DNA of 64,000 nucleotides, from assembly GCF_019424165.1 (NCBI RefSeq), contig NZ_JAHZAA010000001.1, positions 62,001-126,000 of the forward strand. The letters run 5' to 3'. Positions 1 to 8,793 of this stretch are shown here, piece by piece. The number at the start of each line of letters is the position of its first letter. The first letter of the stretch is position 1. Under the pieces are notes generated by a model. It searched no databases. It saw nothing but the letters and a program-made list of their open reading frames with translations, and was not told where the DNA came from. The stretch comes from Desulfovibrio sp. GTDB taxonomy: Bacteria > Desulfobacterota > Desulfovibrionia > Desulfovibrionales > Desulfovibrionaceae. The translations under genes and the position numbers were made by a program.

Positions 1-18
1 ATTTTTTTTGCGGGCCAT
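1..18 (-). CDS. 5' end of a gene running off the left edge
   Basis: The complement of the first 18 bases reads ATG and then Ala-Arg-Lys-Lys-Asn, open to the window edge. A GAGG Shine-Dalgarno sequence sits at suitable spacing upstream of the ATG (about 22-28 on the plus strand). The placement therefore looks like a true start codon of a minus-strand gene, but six codons do not identify a family. Confidence 0.4.
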
Positions 19-499
19 GATAACCTCGTTGCTGCGGCAGACGCGCTGTGCCGCGTAATCGGCTTTTGCAGCGCCGGGGTTCGGCGCCGCAGCCATACCC
101 GCATGACGCGGGACGGTATGCGCTGTTTTACGGCTAACAACCTAGACCATTTCCATCATTCTGACAAGGTGATAATATTTACTGTTAAAAGGGCAGGACA
201 GGAACTGGCGCGGCTTTTGTGATGCAGTCACATGTACAAAGCCGCCTTTCGGCATGACGGATGCACACGAGCAGAAAAGTATACCTTAAAACTCGGACAG
301 ATGCGTAAAACTCGCGCAGCAAGCCCCCGTACCAGCCAAGCATACGGCCGGGGCAGGGCGTGCGCCTGTCCCGGCCGTACTTAATTCCATTGCCGAAAAA
401 ATATGACACAGATACAACTGCCGATCCAAAAAACACGAAGGCGGTTTTTCAGGCCCGGCCCCAATGAAAGCCGCGGCAGCATTTTCAGGCACTGCTGCG
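19..499. other. Intergenic region, no gene recognised
   Basis: About 480 bases without a convincing gene. It would hold the promoter and leader of the minus-strand gene that leaves the window on the left. It also holds the 3' flank of the diguanylate cyclase gene, including a GC-rich inverted repeat at 343-379. The open frames here look like antisense or random frames and resemble no family I know. Confidence 0.6.
343..379. repeat. GC-rich inverted repeat downstream of the diguanylate cyclase gene
   Basis: Two 15-base arms, 343-357 and 365-379, pair with a single G-T wobble around a 7-base loop. It lies about 120 bases past the stop of the minus-strand diguanylate cyclase gene. There is no T-tract, so an intrinsic terminator is possible but not clear. 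Confidence 0.55.
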
Positions 500-2158
500 C
501 TAGGACCCTTTGATTGTGCCGGAACTGGACATGACACAGTTTCTCTGGCGCTTGCCCTCGTAAAGATAAAAATCCGCCTCTTTGACAAGCGAGCTGAACG
601 ACTTGCCACTGGTGTACTCCACCACGCCCAGCGTGATGGTGACATTGATAATAGTGGTTCCGCTGCGGATGGGGGTAGTCTCCACGGCTTTGCGCAGCTT
701 TTCCGCCAGCGCCAGCCCGTCTTCAAGGCCGCAGGAAATTGCCAGAATAAGAAATTCCTCACCGCCCCAGCGGGAGGCGCAGTCTTCCTGCCGTATATTT
801 TTCTGAAAAATGTCTGCAATGGATTGCAGCACCACATCGCCCGCATCATGCCCATAGGTGTCGTTCACAGCCTTGAAGTGGTCAATATCGGCCAGCACCA
901 GGCAAAACTGCAAACCCTCGCGCTGGGCGCGCGAAAATTCCTTCTCAAGCCGTTCATACATGGCCCGCCGGTTGAGCAGACCTGTAAGAAAATCATAATA
1001 GGCAACGCGCTCCAGTTCCTTGTAGGCATCATCAAGCTTGTTTTTTTCTTCCCGCAAGGCGGTTTCGTCATCCTTGAGCTTGAGAATGAAGCCGTTGACC
1101 ATGCCCGTGAGGTGACGCTCGAAAAAAATCATCAAAACGGCGTACAGCAAAGCCATGATGGAAATTATTCTGGCAAAGGAAACAACCTGGTCTTTGAATG
1201 CGCTGCGGAAGTCATCCTCGCGCTTTTGTACGATGACCTCCATATCATTTGTATAGATGCCCGTACATACAATCCAGTTAAACGGCTTGTAGAGTTTGGC
1301 ATATGTAAGCTTTTCGCTTACTTCGTCCGAATTCGGCTTTTTGAAATAGTAGCTGAAAAATATGTCGCCGTGCGCAACAACGCCTTCCAGTTCTTCCTTG
1401 TACGGCAGGTTGCCCTTGATGTCGGCTGTCTCTGTGGACAGGGGCATACCCTCTGTTTCCGGCTCGGCAACGTGCACGGCCCGCACGGCATAGCCCGGGC
1501 CGCCGCTGTAGTCGCGCACCTCATTGATCCATACGTACTGGTTGAAGGGAAAGCGCAGGGTACGGATAATGGCCTTGCAGCGGTTTTTGGCTATTTCATC
1601 TACAGCCCAGTCCGTGCCAAAAACAACAACTTCCTTGCTGCCCCCAAGCCGCCCGACAGCCCATACAGGAAACTCCGCGGACGGCTCAACCCGCCCTTCC
1701 AGAAGCCGCTCACGCAACACATGGGTGAGGTCTTCTTCATCAGTCCACACAAGTTCATTGGTGGCCCTGTCAAAAACAGCCACCCCAATACCCGCCATAT
1801 GCAGGGCAAACCTTGTGGTACGCCTGGTCACCCGGGGATCAAAAGCGCCAATAATTTTTTCAGTATTCATATCCAGCGTACCAAGCATGGCGCACAATGC
1901 CTTGGCCATGGCCTGATATTCCGCATACACGGTGGCGCGCATGGCGCTGATTTCTACGCTGACCCTTTCCACCCTTTCCACAAGGGTCTGCTTTTTTTCT
2001 TCAAAGATGCGGCCCTTTGTTTGCTCAATCATGATGTCAAACTGGGTGCGCACCGAAATAAAATACGGAATTCCCAGGGCCACTGACATCAAGATCAACG
2101 CCAACAACCCGGAAATATAATAAAAAATACGAATTTTTCTTTTTGCCAGTTTTTCCAT
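500..2158 (-). CDS. Membrane-bound diguanylate cyclase with periplasmic Cache sensor
   Basis: Predicted 552-residue inner-membrane enzyme making cyclic di-GMP from two GTP. An N-terminal membrane helix (about residues 7-30) is followed by a periplasmic Cache_2-like sensor with the typical WINEVRDY and WIVCTGIY stretches. A second membrane helix comes near residue 330, and then a C-terminal GGDEF domain. The active-site loop is GGEEF at about 465-469. An RQED sequence ends five residues before it and fits the RxxD product-inhibition site, so the cyclase is probably active and feedback-inhibited. I start at MEKLAKRK because it begins just before the first helix; an upstream in-frame ATG at 2254 would add 32 residues unlike a signal sequence. 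Neither start has a strong ribosome site. The sensor's ligand cannot be read from the sequence. Confidence 0.9.
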   Translation of the reverse strand: MEKLAKRKIRIFYYISGLLALILMSVALGIPYFISVRTQFDIMIEQTKGRIFEEKKQTLVERVERVSVEISAMRATVYAEYQAMAKALCAMLGTLDMNTEKIIGAFDPRVTRRTTRFALHMAGIGVAVFDRATNELVWTDEEDLTHVLRERLLEGRVEPSAEFPVWAVGRLGGSKEVVVFGTDWAVDEIAKNRCKAIIRTLRFPFNQYVWINEVRDYSGGPGYAVRAVHVAEPETEGMPLSTETADIKGNLPYKEELEGVVAHGDIFFSYYFKKPNSDEVSEKLTYAKLYKPFNWIVCTGIYTNDMEVIVQKREDDFRSAFKDQVVSFARIISIMALLYAVLMIFFERHLTGMVNGFILKLKDDETALREEKNKLDDAYKELERVAYYDFLTGLLNRRAMYERLEKEFSRAQREGLQFCLVLADIDHFKAVNDTYGHDAGDVVLQSIADIFQKNIRQEDCASRWGGEEFLILAISCGLEDGLALAEKLRKAVETTPIRSGTTIINVTITLGVVEYTSGKSFSSLVKEADFYLYEGKRQRNCVMSSSGTIKGS

Positions 2159-2320
2159 GATATGTCTTCGCCGGAGGACGGCAGATTGGAGGCCCCAGAC
2201 AAATCTTTCAGGATGTTCTGGAGACGCAAACAGTATAGCCAATAACCCGTGCATAGGAAAGCAATCTTGAGGGCTTCTCGCAAGTACGGAAAAGCGGATT
2301 TTTATAACTGCTTAAAATGA

Positions 2321-2352
2321 TAAAAAGCCGACCCGGAGTTTTCCGGGTCGGC
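2321..2352 (-). terminator. Intrinsic terminator of glmS
   Basis: Perfect 10-base arms (GCCGACCCGG and its complement) around a 6-base loop. On the minus strand the stem is followed directly by TTTTT. It lies 34 bases past the glmS stop codon. Confidence 0.9.
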
Positions 2353-2385
2353 GTATGTGTTTTTTTATATTTTACTGATTATACG

Positions 2386-4212
2386 TTATTCAACTGTGAC
2401 ACTCTTGGCAAGATTCCGGGGCTGATCCACGTCCTTGCCCAGATAGTCCGCAGTTTCATAGCTGAAGAGCTGCAACGCGGGCAGCGCCGCAAAGGCGGAA
2501 AGCGGCGCGGGCAGTTCGGGTATGTCCCACCTGTCTTCAGCTTCCAGCTCCACCCCTTTGTTGGTCAGGGCAATAACCTTGCCCTGCCGGGCCTGCACTT
2601 CTACCATGTTGGACTTGACCTTGGGCAGCAGCACGTCATTCAGTGCCAAGGCAAAAGTGGGAAAATCCGGATCAATAAGGGCGATGGGACCGTGCTTCAT
2701 CTCTCCCGCGGCGTAGCCTTCAGCGTGGATGTAAGAAAGCTCCTTGAGCTTGAGCGCCCCTTCCAGAGCCAGCGGATAACAATGCCCCCGCCCGAGATAG
2801 AAGAAATTGCGCACCTGCGCGTACTTGCGTGCTATTTCTTTGGCGCGCTCATGCAGGGCGGGCAAGTTGTCGTCCAGCAGGGCGGGCAGGTTTTCAAGAA
2901 CCGTAAGCTGCTCACGGCATTCCCCGGCAGACAGGCAGCCCTTGCGCGTACCCCAATAGAGCGCCATGAGGGTCAGCATGAGCATCTGGCTGCACATGGC
3001 CTTGGTGGATGCCACGCTGATTTCCGGCCCTGCCTGGGTGTAGAGCACGGCAGAAGCCTCACGGGCAATGGACGAACCCACCACATTGCACAGGCCGAGC
3101 ACGGTGACGCCGTGCTGGCGCGCAATACGCAGGGCCGCGAGGGTATCGGCCGTTTCGCCGCTCTGGCTGATGACAAGCACCATATCGTCCTTGTCCAGCA
3201 GCAGGGTGTCGCGGTAGCGGAATTCCGAGGCTATCTCCACCTGCACAGGCACACGCGCCCAGTGCTCCAGCAGATGCCGCCCCCACAGGCCGGAGTGGTA
3301 CGACGTGCCGCAGGCCACAATATGCAGCCGGCGCGGCACAGGCAGGGCATCCAGCTCGGGCAGGCGCACCTGGCCCTGCTGCGCATGCGCGCGGCCGGTG
3401 AGACCGTCGGTAATGACGCGCGGCTGCTCAAAAATTTCCTTGAGCATGAAGTGGCGGTAACCGCCCTTTTGCGCGGCCTGCATATCCCACTGGATGGTCT
3501 GCGTTTCGTGGCTTACAGGGCTCAGGTCCTCAAGCCGGAGTATTTCGTAGCTGTCGGCTGTGGCGCGCACAAGGTCCCCGTCCTGCAAAAAGACCACCTG
3601 ACGGGTGTACGGCAGAAATGCCGGAATATCCGAGGCCACAAAATTTTCGCCTGTTCCCTGCCCGAAAATAAGCGGGGCAGACATGCGCGCCGCATAGATG
3701 ACGCCGGGTTCCGCCTTATCCATAAGGCAGACGGCGTAGGCCCCGTGGGCCTCGCGCAGGGCGGCGGCAAAAGCGTGCAGCAGGTCCGGCTCGGTCTTGC
3801 GGCGCTCGGCAATAAGGTTGACGAGCACTTCCGTGTCGGTTTCAGAGCTGAACGTATAGCCCTTTGCCGAAAGGTCCGCCTTTATTTCCTGATAGTTTTC
3901 AATAATGCCGTTATGCACGAGGGCCAGTGAGCCGTCATTGCTGCGGTGAGGATGGGCGTTGCGCTCGGCGGGTACGCCGTGCGTGGCCCAGCGGGTATGC
4001 CCCATGGCGCAGGTCGGCGTGGTCACCGGCTCATGGGCGAGTTTTTCTTCAAGTGCGGCCAGTTTGCCCATAGCGCGCACAACATGGATGTCATTCTGGC
4101 GCACAAAGGCCACGCCAGCGGAATCATAGCCCCGGTATTCAAGCCTGCGCAGCCCTTCCACCACAACGGGAACAGCCGGTCTGTGTCCTGCATAACCTAT
4201 AATACCGCACAT
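2386..4212 (-). CDS. glmS: Glutamine--fructose-6-phosphate aminotransferase (isomerising)
   Basis: A 608-residue cytoplasmic enzyme that makes glucosamine-6-phosphate from fructose-6-phosphate and glutamine, the entry step to UDP-GlcNAc for peptidoglycan and LPS. It starts MCGIIGYAG, so removal of Met exposes the catalytic N-terminal Cys of the class-II glutamine amidotransferase domain (about 1-220). Two SIS sugar-isomerase domains follow, with the SQSGETADT motif of the first. The protein ends in the family's conserved DQPRNLAKSVTVE tail. Length is normal for the family. The gene stands alone with its own terminator downstream. No glmS ribozyme was recognised in the roughly 160-base upstream spacer. 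Confidence 0.97.
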   Translation of the reverse strand: MCGIIGYAGHRPAVPVVVEGLRRLEYRGYDSAGVAFVRQNDIHVVRAMGKLAALEEKLAHEPVTTPTCAMGHTRWATHGVPAERNAHPHRSNDGSLALVHNGIIENYQEIKADLSAKGYTFSSETDTEVLVNLIAERRKTEPDLLHAFAAALREAHGAYAVCLMDKAEPGVIYAARMSAPLIFGQGTGENFVASDIPAFLPYTRQVVFLQDGDLVRATADSYEILRLEDLSPVSHETQTIQWDMQAAQKGGYRHFMLKEIFEQPRVITDGLTGRAHAQQGQVRLPELDALPVPRRLHIVACGTSYHSGLWGRHLLEHWARVPVQVEIASEFRYRDTLLLDKDDMVLVISQSGETADTLAALRIARQHGVTVLGLCNVVGSSIAREASAVLYTQAGPEISVASTKAMCSQMLMLTLMALYWGTRKGCLSAGECREQLTVLENLPALLDDNLPALHERAKEIARKYAQVRNFFYLGRGHCYPLALEGALKLKELSYIHAEGYAAGEMKHGPIALIDPDFPTFALALNDVLLPKVKSNMVEVQARQGKVIALTNKGVELEAEDRWDIPELPAPLSAFAALPALQLFSYETADYLGKDVDQPRNLAKSVTVE

Positions 4213-4376
4213 AACGTGCCTCCTTGTATACCGTCAAAGCCCCCGGCGCGTGGCGCGGAGCAGGGCGACACTGAAACGTCTCCGCCTTCGGGCGGTCTGC
4301 CTTGCTCTGACAAAGAAGGCCGGAACCGTCAAGCGGCCCCGGCCAGTATATTTCTGTTCCAGGCGCGCGGGCCTTG

Positions 4377-6296
4377 CTACATATTTTTTCTGTCTATGAA
4401 ATCTTCGTTGTACACTTCGACCTTGGCGCCGGAAGCCAGACGCTGCATGAATATCTCAAACAGGCCGTCTGCGCGGTCGCGGGCCACTGCGTTGGACATG
4501 ATGTCCTTGACCATATCCCATTCGGCGGCATCAGGGGGTTGAACGCCCTTGACACGCACCACAACGGCGCCGGAACCGCTGCCGTCTTCCACGGCATAGG
4601 CCACAGGCAGCCACTGCCCGGCGCGGGCTTCAAACAGGGCCTCGGCCATAACCGGATTGGGACCGAACGAAGCCAGTACGCCGTTACGCTCCATCCCCTT
4701 GGCAACCTTGACCGTGCGGCCCTTGAGGCCTGCGGCGCCCAGGGGCGCGTTCTCAAGCTCCTTGCGCAGGGCTGCGGCAGATTCCAGAGCGGCTGCAAGC
4801 GCTTTTTCTTCCACAAGCCCGGCCACTATACGCTCCTTGACAGATTCAAGCGGCGCTGTGGACGCGGGTTCGGACTTGATCACGCGGGCAACCACATAGG
4901 TTTTTCCGGCTTCAAGAGCCGTGTCAACGGGATTGCCCGCCGGGGTTGCCACAAGAGTGGCCGCGCCCTGAGCCGTGACGCCCAGCGTTTTTTCAAGCTC
5001 GGCAGCGGAAAGCAGACCGGTTTCGCCCCACTTGAGGCCGTATTTTTCCGCGCTGTCTTTCAGGGAGCGGCCCAAAATATTATCTTCAATCAGATTGTCG
5101 ACCACGTCATGCAGCTTGTCCGTCCCCTGTTCCTGGGCCATGGTCGCAAGAACTTCGGCTTCAACCTGCTTGAAGGGCGGCAGGCCGCCGTCCTTCTTTT
5201 CTTCAACCTTGATGATATGCAGGCCAAACCGGCTGCGAACCGGGGCGGAAACCTTGCCGGGCGCAAGGGCAAAAGCCGCATCTTCAAAAGGAGTTACGGT
5301 CGTGCCGCGCTTGAGCCAGCCAAGCTCGCCGCCAGGCCCTGCGGCATTGGGGCCGTTATGCGCATCGGCCACGGCAGCAAAGCTTTTTCCGGCCTTGAGC
5401 TCGGCTTCAATGGCAGCGGCCTGCTCCTGCGCCTTTTTCACCTCGGCTTCAGAGGCATCTTCAGCCAGAGGCACAAGAATATGGGCGGCCTTCACTTCTT
5501 CCTGCTGCTCGAAACGGGCAGCATTCTCCGCATACCATTTTTCGGCAGCGGCAGAGCTGATGCCGCTGGCCTTCACAAGGTCCTGCGGGCTTACGAGCAC
5601 ATAAGTGATATCGGCCCTGGCAGGAATGGCGAACTGTGCCTTGTGGCTTTCATAATACGCCTGCACCTCTTCATCCGACGGTTTGGCGGAAGCGGAAAAA
5701 TCCGAGGCAGGGATAAAAATATAGTCCACATCGCGCTTTTCGCGCAAAAATTCAAAGCGCTTCTGGGATTCGGCGGGATCAACCCAGGCGGGGGCCGTTA
5801 CCATAGCAAAAATCTTCTGGCGCAGCAGATCGCGGGACATGTCCTGCTCGAACTGGGCGGGAGCCATGCGCTGGGCAGCCAGAACGCGGGTATAGACCTC
5901 GGGGTCGAACTGTCCCTTTTCGTTCTGGAAACCCTTGATGTTGCCGACGGCCATCCGCAGTTCCAGCGGGGTAATGCTCACGCCGGTGCGGGCGGCTTCC
6001 TGCGACAGCAGCACCTGGGTAATAAGGTCGCGCAATATCTGGCGGCCCAATTGCTGCTGCTTTAACTGCTCGCGGGTCAGACCGGGATTGCTGCGCAGCA
6101 GGTTTTCCTCTGCGTTGCGGTAGGCCAGTTCAAACTCCCGCATGGAGATGGGGTCGCCGTTGACCACGGCCACAAGTGTCCCCGAACTGCGGTCGTTGAA
6201 GTTGCCAACGCCCCAGAAAACAAAGACAAGGATGATAAGACCAAAGGCCAGTTTGACGCCCAGGGACTGCGATTTGTCGCGAATATACTCAAGCAT
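4377..6296 (-). CDS. ppiD: PpiD/SurA-type peptidylprolyl isomerase, membrane-anchored
   Basis: A 639-residue periplasmic folding factor tethered to the inner membrane. A short cytoplasmic start (MLEYIRDKSQ) precedes one membrane helix at about residues 15-33. A SurA_N-like chaperone region follows, then a parvulin rotamase domain in the middle (AAHILVP at its beginning, FGLHIIKVEE at its end) and a long C-terminal region. This is the PpiD layout, and E. coli PpiD has a similar length. I chose the start at 6296 because GGAG lies six bases upstream; an earlier in-frame ATG would add 23 residues before the membrane helix. The likely role is early folding of exported proteins near the Sec translocon. 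Whether the parvulin domain is catalytic cannot be told from the sequence. Confidence 0.92.
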   Translation of the reverse strand: MLEYIRDKSQSLGVKLAFGLIILVFVFWGVGNFNDRSSGTLVAVVNGDPISMREFELAYRNAEENLLRSNPGLTREQLKQQQLGRQILRDLITQVLLSQEAARTGVSITPLELRMAVGNIKGFQNEKGQFDPEVYTRVLAAQRMAPAQFEQDMSRDLLRQKIFAMVTAPAWVDPAESQKRFEFLREKRDVDYIFIPASDFSASAKPSDEEVQAYYESHKAQFAIPARADITYVLVSPQDLVKASGISSAAAEKWYAENAARFEQQEEVKAAHILVPLAEDASEAEVKKAQEQAAAIEAELKAGKSFAAVADAHNGPNAAGPGGELGWLKRGTTVTPFEDAAFALAPGKVSAPVRSRFGLHIIKVEEKKDGGLPPFKQVEAEVLATMAQEQGTDKLHDVVDNLIEDNILGRSLKDSAEKYGLKWGETGLLSAAELEKTLGVTAQGAATLVATPAGNPVDTALEAGKTYVVARVIKSEPASTAPLESVKERIVAGLVEEKALAAALESAAALRKELENAPLGAAGLKGRTVKVAKGMERNGVLASFGPNPVMAEALFEARAGQWLPVAYAVEDGSGSGAVVVRVKGVQPPDAAEWDMVKDIMSNAVARDRADGLFEIFMQRLASGAKVEVYNEDFIDRKNM

Positions 6297-6528
6297 GCGA
6301 ACTCCGACTGCGTAATTGCTCTTGACGTAGAGCGGCATCATATGCGCAATCCAGCGGAAACTCAAGAAAGGTCATGACGGATTTTGGCGAGATGCTACGC
6401 GTACCTCTGGCGATGCTTTTACCCACAGGCCCCGGCAAGGCCAGACCGGCTGAAATGCCCTGGCTTGTGCCGGGCGGCATGTTCCTGCAATTCCGGCAAA
6501 ACAGCCCGTGTGCAGGCCGTCCGCCCGG

Positions 6529-8163
6529 TTATCTGACACCAAGCTTGCGGATGCGGTATTGCAGGGTCGAGCGCGGAATGCCGAGCATATCCGCCGCGCC
6601 GCCGGGGCCGGACAGCTTGCCGCCGCAAAGGCGCAGGGCCTTTTCTATATGCGCCCTCTCATTATCCTCAAGCGAAAGCAGGGCGGGCGGCGCTTCCCGC
6701 TGCGCCGGAACAGGCGCAGGGGGGCTGTACCCGGCATCACGCGCAACAGCGCCGGACGCAGGCGCCGCAGGAACGGACGGCGCTGTTCTGGCCGGGCCTT
6801 TCCAAAGATGCAGGGCTTCGTCCACAAAGCTGCCGGTTATCTGCCCGTCCAGAGTCTGGAGCAGAAGGCGGCTCACCACATTGCGCAGTTCCCGTATATT
6901 TCCCGGCCAGACGTGTTCCTGCAGGGCATCCATAACCGGGCGTGAAAGCCGGGGCGGATGTATCTCGTATTCTTTGGAAAACTGCCTGACAAAATGCTCC
7001 ACAAACAACGGGATGTCGTTTTTGCGCTCACGCAGGGGAGGCATGCGCAAAACCACCGAACCGAGGCGATAGTACAAATCACGGCGCAGACGGCCCTCAT
7101 CCATAGCTTCGGCCATGTCAATATTGGTGGCCGACATGACACGCATATCCACACCGATGGGCGCGGCCTCGCCCACGCGTTCAAAAGAATTTTCCTCCAG
7201 CACCTGCAAAAGCTTGCTCTGCATTTCCGGCGCGAGCTCCCCTATCTCATCCAGAAACAGTGTCCCCCCCTGGGCCAGCTCCACCCGTCCCACCCGCTTG
7301 CTGGTGGCCCCGGTGAACGCGCCTTTGGCGTAGCCGAACATCTCACTTTCAAAAAGCGTGGGGGGCAGGGATGGGCAGTTGACCTTTACAAAACTGTTCT
7401 TGCGCCTGGGGCTGTGCAAGTGCAGCCAGCGGGCCAGCATGCTCTTGCCCGTACCCGTTTCACCCAGAATCATGACGGGAATATGCAGCTTTGCCACCTT
7501 GCGGGCCAGCGCCATGAGCTTTTTCATGTCCGGCGTTTCCAGCAGGCTTGCGGCCAGCAAGATGCTGCCGGTGGCATCGACCTCCGGGCTGCGCGGAGAA
7601 CCCGCCTGAGCCGCGCGCATTTTTTCAAGCCGCTCTTCGGAAAGCACGGCAAAAAGAAATGTGGACAGAACGGGGCTTAGCTCCAGCAGCACATTGAGTA
7701 TCTGCACGATATTTTCGGGCGGCTGCATGAAAGACACGTGCAGCGTGCCGATGACCTCGCCATTGATAATAAGCGGCAGGGCGATGGTAGAGTTCAGGCC
7801 CACAGTGGAAAGGGGCATGGGCGAATCGCCGAAGTCGTGTTTTGCCAGATCATTGATGACCACGGGCTTGCGTGAGGCGATAGCCAGACCGGCCACCGTG
7901 TTCTGGGCAATGCGCGTATTTGAAAGCGATTCGACCACCGTGCCGTCGGCTGCGGTGAACAGATTGAGAAATTCCCTTTCCGCATCATACAGGTTGATAC
8001 AGAAACGGTCATAGTGAAATAAAACACGAAGCTGTTTTGAAAGCATGCGAAAAAAGGCATTGCGGTCCATCTTGCCCACCACAAGCCGCGCCAGATGGTG
8101 TACCACCTGGCCCACCGTCTGCGAAGGGTTGCTCAGACCGCTGGCCGAAAGCTCGTATGGCAT
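6529..8163 (-). CDS. GAF-domain sigma-54-dependent transcriptional activator
   Basis: A 544-residue bacterial enhancer-binding protein. An N-terminal GAF-type sensor (about residues 20-170) precedes a sigma-54 AAA+ domain with Walker A GETGTGKS, the sigma-54 contact loop GAFTGA, and FLDEIGEL as Walker B. A Fis-type helix-turn-helix closes the protein (ADMLGIPRSTLQYRIRKLG). The start is set at MPYELSAS, just after a strong GGGGGAG ribosome site. It is divergent from the predicted sulfolactate cluster, and a good sigma-54 promoter lies between them. It is therefore very probably the specific activator of suyA/suyB. The GAF ligand is likely the substrate or a downstream intermediate, which is inference. 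Confidence 0.92.
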   Translation of the reverse strand: MPYELSASGLSNPSQTVGQVVHHLARLVVGKMDRNAFFRMLSKQLRVLFHYDRFCINLYDAEREFLNLFTAADGTVVESLSNTRIAQNTVAGLAIASRKPVVINDLAKHDFGDSPMPLSTVGLNSTIALPLIINGEVIGTLHVSFMQPPENIVQILNVLLELSPVLSTFLFAVLSEERLEKMRAAQAGSPRSPEVDATGSILLAASLLETPDMKKLMALARKVAKLHIPVMILGETGTGKSMLARWLHLHSPRRKNSFVKVNCPSLPPTLFESEMFGYAKGAFTGATSKRVGRVELAQGGTLFLDEIGELAPEMQSKLLQVLEENSFERVGEAAPIGVDMRVMSATNIDMAEAMDEGRLRRDLYYRLGSVVLRMPPLRERKNDIPLFVEHFVRQFSKEYEIHPPRLSRPVMDALQEHVWPGNIRELRNVVSRLLLQTLDGQITGSFVDEALHLWKGPARTAPSVPAAPASGAVARDAGYSPPAPVPAQREAPPALLSLEDNERAHIEKALRLCGGKLSGPGGAADMLGIPRSTLQYRIRKLGVR

Positions 8164-8182
8164 AATCTCCCCCTGCCGAATA

Positions 8183-8202
8183 TTAGGCATTTATCTGCCT
8201 AA
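8183..8202. promoter_or_regulatory. Inverted repeat, candidate activator-binding site
   Basis: Perfect 7-base arms TTAGGCA and TGCCTAA are separated by six bases. The centre lies about 140 bases upstream of the expected sigma-54 transcription start and 20-40 bases upstream of the activator's own start codon. That is the usual distance for an enhancer site and would also allow autoregulation. Confidence 0.5.
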
Positions 8203-8306
8203 AAAACAAGCCTGATGACCATATTTAATCAAAACAGACTGATCAACCAAACAGTGTTGTGAAAAAATATCCTTTATTGACGTCGATTAATACCTTCGGA
8301 GCGTTC

Positions 8307-8323
8307 TTGGCACGCACATTGCT
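8307..8323 (+). promoter_or_regulatory. Sigma-54 (-24/-12) promoter of the suyA cluster
   Basis: TTGGCACGCACATTGCT matches the sigma-54 consensus TGGCACG-N4-TTGCW almost perfectly. Transcription should start near 8333, leaving a leader of about 170 bases before suyA. The divergent gene encodes a sigma-54 activator. Confidence 0.85.
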
Positions 8324-8378
8324 CTATAGGCCAACAAGACTAGGGCGATACAGGCAGAGCATGTTTTATCTGATACCT

Positions 8379-8402
8379 AATACAATATTTTTATACTGTA
8401 TT
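8379..8402. repeat. AT-rich inverted repeat in the suyA leader
   Basis: AATACA and TGTATT arms lie 12 bases apart, about 50-70 bases after the predicted transcription start and about 100 bases before suyA. It could be an operator for a second regulator or a hairpin in the leader RNA. No T-tract follows. Confidence 0.35.
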
Positions 8403-8504
8403 GGAACGCAAAAACCATGCGCATAAACAGATAACACATATATCAATGATTGCTTGTGTATTACATCGCGTTCTACTACCAACATACTATCCAAGGAGAA
8501 CAGT

Positions 8505-8789
8505 ATGACAACCCACTTTGTGGTGCACGAACCCGGCGACAGCGTTGGCGTGGTCGTGGTTGAAGGCGTCAAAAAAGGCGACCAGCTCAACGGCTGGGTC
8601 ATGGACGGCGACACCACACTGAAGTTTGAAACCCTGAGCGACATCCCGATCGGTCACAAGATAGCGCTCAAGGATCTTGCCGTCGGCGATACCATCATCA
8701 AGTACAGCACGGATATCGGCAAGGTGATCAAGCCCATCAAGCGTGGCGAACACCTGCATGTGCACAACGTCAAAACCAAAAGGTGGTAA
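8505..8789 (+). CDS. suyA: UxaA-family lyase small subunit, probable (2R)-sulfolactate sulfo-lyase alpha
   Basis: A 94-residue SAF-domain protein corresponding to the N-terminal piece of altronate dehydratase (UxaA), here a separate gene. Its opening VVHEPGDSVGVVVVEGV and closing HVHNVKTKRW agree with what I remember of SuyA. SuyA is the small subunit of the enzyme that splits sulfolactate into pyruvate and sulfite. AAGGAGAA lies just upstream of the ATG. The large-subunit gene begins four bases after the stop codon. A sulfite-releasing enzyme would feed dissimilatory sulfite reduction in a Desulfovibrio-type organism. The alternative is a split hydroxyacid or sugar-acid dehydratase of the same family acting on another substrate. 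Confidence 0.72.
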   Translation: MTTHFVVHEPGDSVGVVVVEGVKKGDQLNGWVMDGDTTLKFETLSDIPIGHKIALKDLAVGDTIIKYSTDIGKVIKPIKRGEHLHVHNVKTKRW

Positions 8790-8793
8790 ACCG

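Noticed and set aside
464..2086. Long plus-strand open frame of 540 codons opposite the diguanylate cyclase
   Set aside because: It is antisense to a clear GGDEF/Cache gene, has no family motif, and its composition (many His, Cys and Gly) is typical of a high-GC shadow frame.
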